Shown here in pieces: positions 40,899 through 43,934 of a stretch of 43,934 nucleotides of DNA. Position numbers and translations under genes: made by a program. A model generated the notes under the pieces. It worked only from the letters and a program-made list of their open reading frames with translations. It was not told the DNA's origin and did no database searches. Position 1 is the stretch's first letter; the number at the start of each line of letters is the position of its first letter. Origin of the DNA: CAIOSQ01 sp041178225 (GTDB lineage: Bacteria; Pseudomonadota; Alphaproteobacteria; CACIAM-22H2); contig JBEGVV010000102.1 in assembly GCA_041178225.1 (NCBI GenBank), positions 1 to 43,934 of the forward strand, written 5' to 3'.

Positions 40899-41456
40899 AT
40901 GACACGCCCGCGCCTCGTCCTGCTCGACCGCGACGGGGTCCTCAACAAGGACCGCGCCGACTACGTGAAGTCGCCCGCCGAGCTGGAGATGATCGCCGGC
41001 TCCGCGGCCGCCGTGGCCCGCCTCAACGCGGCGGGGATCGCGGTGGCGCTGTGCACCAACCAGAGCGCGGTCGGTCGCGGCATCATCGACGCCGGCATGC
41101 TCGACCGGATCCACGACAGGCTGCGCGACGAGCTCGCGCGCGCGGGGGCGCGGCTCGACGCCATCCATGCCTGCCCCGACGCGCCGGGCCAGCGCTCGAC
41201 CCATCGCAAGCCAGCGCCCGGCATGCTGCTCGACGCGATGCGGCGCTTCCGCGTCGCGGGCCAAGACGCGACGATGATCGGCGACTCGCTGCGCGACCTC
41301 GAGGCGGCGCTCGCCGCCGGCGCGGCACGCGTGCTGGTGCGCACCGGGCACGGCGCCGCTACCCAGGCCGCGGGGCTGCCGCCCGGCCTGCTGCCGGTCG
41401 GGGTGCACGAGGACCTGGCCGCGGCCGTCGACGCCATGCTCGGGTCCGGCCGGTGA
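40899..41456 (+). CDS. HAD-IIIA phosphatase, GmhB-like
   Basis: A 185-residue HAD hydrolase of the D-glycero-D-manno-heptose 1,7-bisphosphate phosphatase/histidinol-phosphatase group. Nucleophile Asp10 and acid Asp12 are in LLDRDGVLN; TNQSAVGRG, RKPAPGML and IGDSLRDLEAA follow. The zinc-binding insertion of classical GmhB is reduced: one cysteine (ACPD) remains and the CxC before RKP is replaced by STH. The heptose substrate is therefore uncertain. It sits in the ftsEX operon, and no other heptose gene is in the window. Confidence 0.8.
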   Translation: MTRPRLVLLDRDGVLNKDRADYVKSPAELEMIAGSAAAVARLNAAGIAVALCTNQSAVGRGIIDAGMLDRIHDRLRDELARAGARLDAIHACPDAPGQRSTHRKPAPGMLLDAMRRFRVAGQDATMIGDSLRDLEAALAAGAARVLVRTGHGAATQAAGLPPGLLPVGVHEDLAAAVDAMLGSGR

Positions 41457-42064
41457 GGCTGCCGAGCCGCCGCAAGCCGTCCTGGGTCCGGCTCTTCGCC
41501 CTCCTGGTGACGGTCCCGATCCTCGTCTACCTCGGCGGGCTGCTGTGGTTCGTCGAGCTGATCCCGCGCGAGGCCGACGACGACGGCAGCCACACCGACG
41601 CGATCGTCGTGCTGACGGGCGGCGCGGCGCGCGTGGCGACGGGCCTCGACCTGCTGCGCCAGGGACGCGCGCGCCGCCTGCTCGTCTCCGGCGTCTATCG
41701 CGGCGTCGACGTGCAGGAACTGCTGCGCACGCAGCGCCAGTCGCCCGGCGACATCGAATGCTGCATAGCCCTGGGCTACGAGGCCGGGACGACGGAGGGC
41801 AACGCCGCGGAGACGCGCGACTGGACCGCCCGCGAGGGCGTCGCCAGCCTGCGCCTCGTCACCGCCTCGTACCACATGCCGCGCAGCCTGCTGGAGTTCC
41901 GGCGCGCGATGCCCGGCATGGCGATCGTGCCGCATCCCGTCATACCGGAGAGCTTCCGCCGCGACGAATGGTGGGCCTGGCCGGGTTCGCTGCAGCTGGT
42001 CGTCGGCGAGTACCACAAGCTGGTCGCGGCGCTGCTGCGGCCCTATCTCGGGAGCCCACGATGA
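41453..42064 (+). CDS. YdcF family (DUF218) membrane protein
   Basis: A 203-residue protein with one N-terminal helix and a DUF218 domain: DAIVVLTGGAARVATGLDLL, the LLVSGVYRG strand and TASYHMPRSLLEFRRAMP. The family includes ElyC and SanA, linked to envelope polysaccharide and undecaprenyl-phosphate use; the exact activity is not established. GTG start overlaps the HAD gene stop, and its own stop overlaps plsC, so translation is coupled through the whole run. Confidence 0.87.
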   Translation: MRLPSRRKPSWVRLFALLVTVPILVYLGGLLWFVELIPREADDDGSHTDAIVVLTGGAARVATGLDLLRQGRARRLLVSGVYRGVDVQELLRTQRQSPGDIECCIALGYEAGTTEGNAAETRDWTAREGVASLRLVTASYHMPRSLLEFRRAMPGMAIVPHPVIPESFRRDEWWAWPGSLQLVVGEYHKLVAALLRPYLGSPR

Positions 42065-42792
42065 TCCTGCTCCGCTCCGCCCTGTTCAACATCGCCTTCT
42101 TCGGCTGGACGATCCTGCTGCTGCTCGCGGGACTGCCGCTGCTGCTCGCGCCGCGCCGCGCGATCCACGCCATCGGCGCGCTCTGGGCGCGCGGGACGCT
42201 GCTGCTGCTGCGCGCGCTGGTCGGCATCCGGCTGGAGGTGCGCGGCGCGCTCGCGCCCGGCGCGCGGCTCGTGGCCGCCAAGCACCAGTCCGCGCTCGAC
42301 ACGATGCTGTTCTACCTGCTGGCGCACGACGTCGCCTACGTGATGAAGCAGGAACTCGCCGCGATCCCGATCTATGGCCTCTTCGCGCGCCACCAGCGCA
42401 TGATCCTCGTCGACCGCAAGGCCGGCGCCTCGGCGCTGAAGAAGCTCGTGGCCGATGCCTCGGCCGCGCGCGGCGAGGGGCGCCAGATCGTGATCTTCCC
42501 GCAAGGCACGCGCACGCCACCCGGCGCGCCGGCCTCCGCGCATCCCTACCAGCCGGGGATCGCGGCGCTGCAGCATGCGCTGCGCATGCCGACGACGCCG
42601 GTGGCGCTCAATTCGGGCCTGTGCTGGGGACGGCGCAGCTTCGTGAAGCGGCCTGGGCGCATCGTCGTCGAGTTCCTGCCGGAGATCCCCGCCGGGCTCC
42701 AGCGCGCGGAATTCATGCGCCGCCTGGAGGAATCGATCGAGTCGGCGACGGCGCGGCTGGAGCGCGAGGCAGGGGACGCGGCGCGCTCATGA
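42061..42792 (+). CDS. plsC: 1-acyl-sn-glycerol-3-phosphate acyltransferase
   Basis: The 243-residue protein has two N-terminal hydrophobic segments and the acyltransferase motifs KHQSALDT (the H-x4-D catalytic pair), FARHQRMILVDR and FPQGTR. It converts lysophosphatidate to phosphatidate in phospholipid synthesis. It closes the ftsE-ftsX-HAD-ydcF-plsC operon, a group whose products all serve envelope growth. Its stop overlaps by six bases the stop of the convergent methyltransferase gene. Confidence 0.9.
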   Translation: MILLRSALFNIAFFGWTILLLLAGLPLLLAPRRAIHAIGALWARGTLLLLRALVGIRLEVRGALAPGARLVAAKHQSALDTMLFYLLAHDVAYVMKQELAAIPIYGLFARHQRMILVDRKAGASALKKLVADASAARGEGRQIVIFPQGTRTPPGAPASAHPYQPGIAALQHALRMPTTPVALNSGLCWGRRSFVKRPGRIVVEFLPEIPAGLQRAEFMRRLEESIESATARLEREAGDAARS

Positions 42793-43521
42793 CGCGCGGC
42801 GCGCGGCGAGCAGCAGGAACATCGGGCGCTCGAGCTCGACGGCGAGCGACGGCCGCGCGGCGATCTGCGCGTCGCTGGGTCGCCACTCCTCGACATGCGA
42901 CAGGGCGAAGCCCGCGCGCAGCACGGCGTTGATCGTGGTCGAGGCGAGGCGGTGGCGCTTGGCGACGCGCGCGCCGAGCCAGTCCACCTCGCGCGGCCCC
43001 TCGCGCATGTAGCCGTCGACGGGCCAGGACAGGCGGCCCTGCGCGTCCTTGGTCCAGCCCGGCCTCGCGGGCGCGCTGTAGACCGGATGCTCGACGGAGA
43101 AGACCAGCGCGCCACCGGGGCGCAGCGCTCCATGCACGCGGCCAAGCATCTCGCCGAGCCGCTCGACGTAGTGGAAGGCGAGCGAGCTCCACGCCACGTC
43201 GAAGGAGGCGGGCGCGAGCTGCAGCGCCTCGAGGTCGGCCAGCTCGTAGGCGATCGCCGGGTGGGCGTTGGCCTCCCGCGCGCGCGCCAGCATCAGCCTC
43301 GAGGAATCGAGCCCGAGCACCCGCCGCGCGCCCTCGCCCGCCGCATGCCGGCTGAACCAGCCGTGGCCGCAACCGAGGTCCAGCACGTCCAGCCCGGCGA
43401 GGGGCGGCAGCAGCGCCCGCAGCGATGGCCATTCCGGCGCGCCGTCGAGCCCGTGGACCGAGCGCGGCAGGGTCGCGTAGCCGGCGAAGAAGGCCGGATC
43501 GTCGTAGGGATTGCCGGTCAT
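42787..43521 (-). CDS. Class I SAM-dependent methyltransferase
   Basis: A 244-residue methyltransferase with SAM motif I VLDLGCGHGWFS, the LDSSRLML acidic strand and SSLAFHYVER in the UbiE/Methyltransf_11 pattern. The end carries VEEWRPSDAQI and RPMFLLLAARR, common in small-molecule methyltransferases. The substrate is unknown. GGAGG precedes ATG 43521. It is divergent from the ribonucleotide reductase gene. Confidence 0.87.
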   Translation of the reverse strand: MTGNPYDDPAFFAGYATLPRSVHGLDGAPEWPSLRALLPPLAGLDVLDLGCGHGWFSRHAAGEGARRVLGLDSSRLMLARAREANAHPAIAYELADLEALQLAPASFDVAWSSLAFHYVERLGEMLGRVHGALRPGGALVFSVEHPVYSAPARPGWTKDAQGRLSWPVDGYMREGPREVDWLGARVAKRHRLASTTINAVLRAGFALSHVEEWRPSDAQIAARPSLAVELERPMFLLLAARRAS

Positions 43522-43583
43522 GGAGCCTCCCTGGGCGGGCGCGGGATACTGGACCCGTCGGCCGCCGAAACGAAGCGGGAACA

Positions 43584-43612
43584 TTGGCGCCGGGCCCCCG
43601 GGCGCCTATAGT
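43584..43612 (+). promoter_or_regulatory. Sigma-70-like promoter of the ribonucleotide reductase gene
   Basis: TTGGCG (43584-43589) and TATAGT (43607-43612) are 17 bases apart, 23 bases before the start codon. A GC-rich near-palindrome (GGCGCC at both ends, 43586-43606) overlaps the -35 and fills most of the spacer, so a repressor site there is possible. I see no B12 riboswitch in the leader of about 17 bases. Confidence 0.6.
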
Positions 43613-43635
43613 CCCCGGCCCTTTCGAGCAGGACG

Positions 43636-43934
43636 ATGACCATGCAGCCAGTATCCGCGATCTCCCAGCAGATCTGGGACATGAAGTACCGCTTCAAGGA
43701 CGAGCGCGGGCAGCCCGTCGACCGAGACATCCCCGACACGTGGCGGCGCATCGCCGACGCGCTCGCCGAGGCCGAGGCGCCCGAGGCGCGCGCGCGCTGG
43801 GCGGACGCCTTCTACGGCGCGCTCGAGGGCTTCAAGTTCATCCCCGCGGGCCGCATCGTCGCCGGCGCCGGCACCAGCCGCCACGTCACGCTCTTCAACT
43901 GCTTCGTCATGGGCACGATCCCCGACGACATGGC
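43636..43934 (+). CDS. nrdJ: Adenosylcobalamin-dependent (class II) ribonucleotide reductase, N-terminal part
   Basis: Only the first 99 codons are in the window; the gene runs off the right edge. FIPAGRIVAGAGTSRHVTL followed by FNCFVMGTIPDDM is typical of the start of the catalytic domain of large class II ribonucleotide reductases, and the cysteine in NCFVMG is the first of the redox pair. The enzyme makes deoxynucleotides using adenosylcobalamin, supplied by the PduO enzyme encoded at 27156. A second ATG at 43642 could be the start. Class I NrdA is less likely given the FVMGTIPDD sequence. Confidence 0.85.
   Translation, partial: MTMQPVSAISQQIWDMKYRFKDERGQPVDRDIPDTWRRIADALAEAEAPEARARWADAFYGALEGFKFIPAGRIVAGAGTSRHVTLFNCFVMGTIPDDM

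Overview
The window is GC-rich chromosomal DNA (roughly three quarters G+C by eye), coding on both strands and densely packed, with many ATGA/GTGA overlaps and frequent GTG or TTG starts. Several families and gene orders point to an alphaproteobacterium, most like the Rhodospirillales and relatives: a TIGR02302 (DUF4175) protein, an MJ0042 zinc-ribbon/DUF3426 protein, the run tlpA-like <> argH-lptM-lysA-TIGR02302, the run ftsE-ftsX-HAD-ydcF-plsC, midA-pgeF, and a (2S)-methylsuccinyl-CoA dehydrogenase of the ethylmalonyl-CoA pathway. The order-level placement is inference. I see no insertion sequence, integrase, phage gene, CRISPR array or rRNA operon. The only RNA gene is a tRNA-Leu(CAA) that encodes its own CCA. 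No stretch above 300 bases lacks a gene.

Layout, left to right. 5-3666: midA, pgeF, a tiny ORF coupled to a lipoprotein, and a secreted DUF1194 protein. 3722-6084: an acyl-CoA synthetase-like enzyme paired with a two-cysteine maleate isomerase/Asp-Glu racemase-family enzyme. 6094-9017: yciI-dadA divergent from a thioesterase-SDR pair. 9033-13956: a TRAP transporter operon (dctP, dctQ, dctM) ending in a zinc-independent MDR oxidoreductase and preceded by a VOC-fold protein. 14052-18391: tRNA-Leu, a DedA/YqaA-like membrane protein, dsbB and coq7 (overlapping), a small unknown ORF, an HNH nuclease, an esterase and gluQRS. 18458-24465 (minus strand): a NUDIX protein, an SDR, a three-subunit flavin/[2Fe-2S] dehydrogenase of HcnABC type, and an ABC substrate-binding protein with no permease genes nearby. 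24564-27719: mcd, a barnase-like RNase with its barstar-like inhibitor, a HIG1-like small membrane protein and a PduO cobalamin adenosyltransferase. 27724-31476: a GH19 lysin with a histone-H1-like tail, divergent from etfB-etfA-hbd. 31443-38327: a nucleotidyltransferase, a TlpA-like thioredoxin, argH, lptM, lysA and TIGR02302. 38347-43934: the zinc-ribbon protein with 28 consecutive prolines, the ftsEX-HAD-ydcF-plsC operon, a methyltransferase and the first 99 codons of a class II ribonucleotide reductase.

How the genes fit together. Mcd passes electrons to ETF (etfBA). The PduO enzyme makes adenosylcobalamin, which the ethylmalonyl/methylmalonyl-CoA mutases of the same pathway and the class II ribonucleotide reductase at the right end both need. 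The remaining catabolic modules (TRAP importer, amino-acid-type dehydrogenases, CoA ligase, thioesterase, SDRs) suit a heterotroph living on organic and amino acids. The most unusual features are the barnase-barstar pair inside a metabolic gene run, the H1-tailed lysin, the 28-proline tract, and three convergent gene pairs whose stop codons both lie in the arms of one perfect palindrome.
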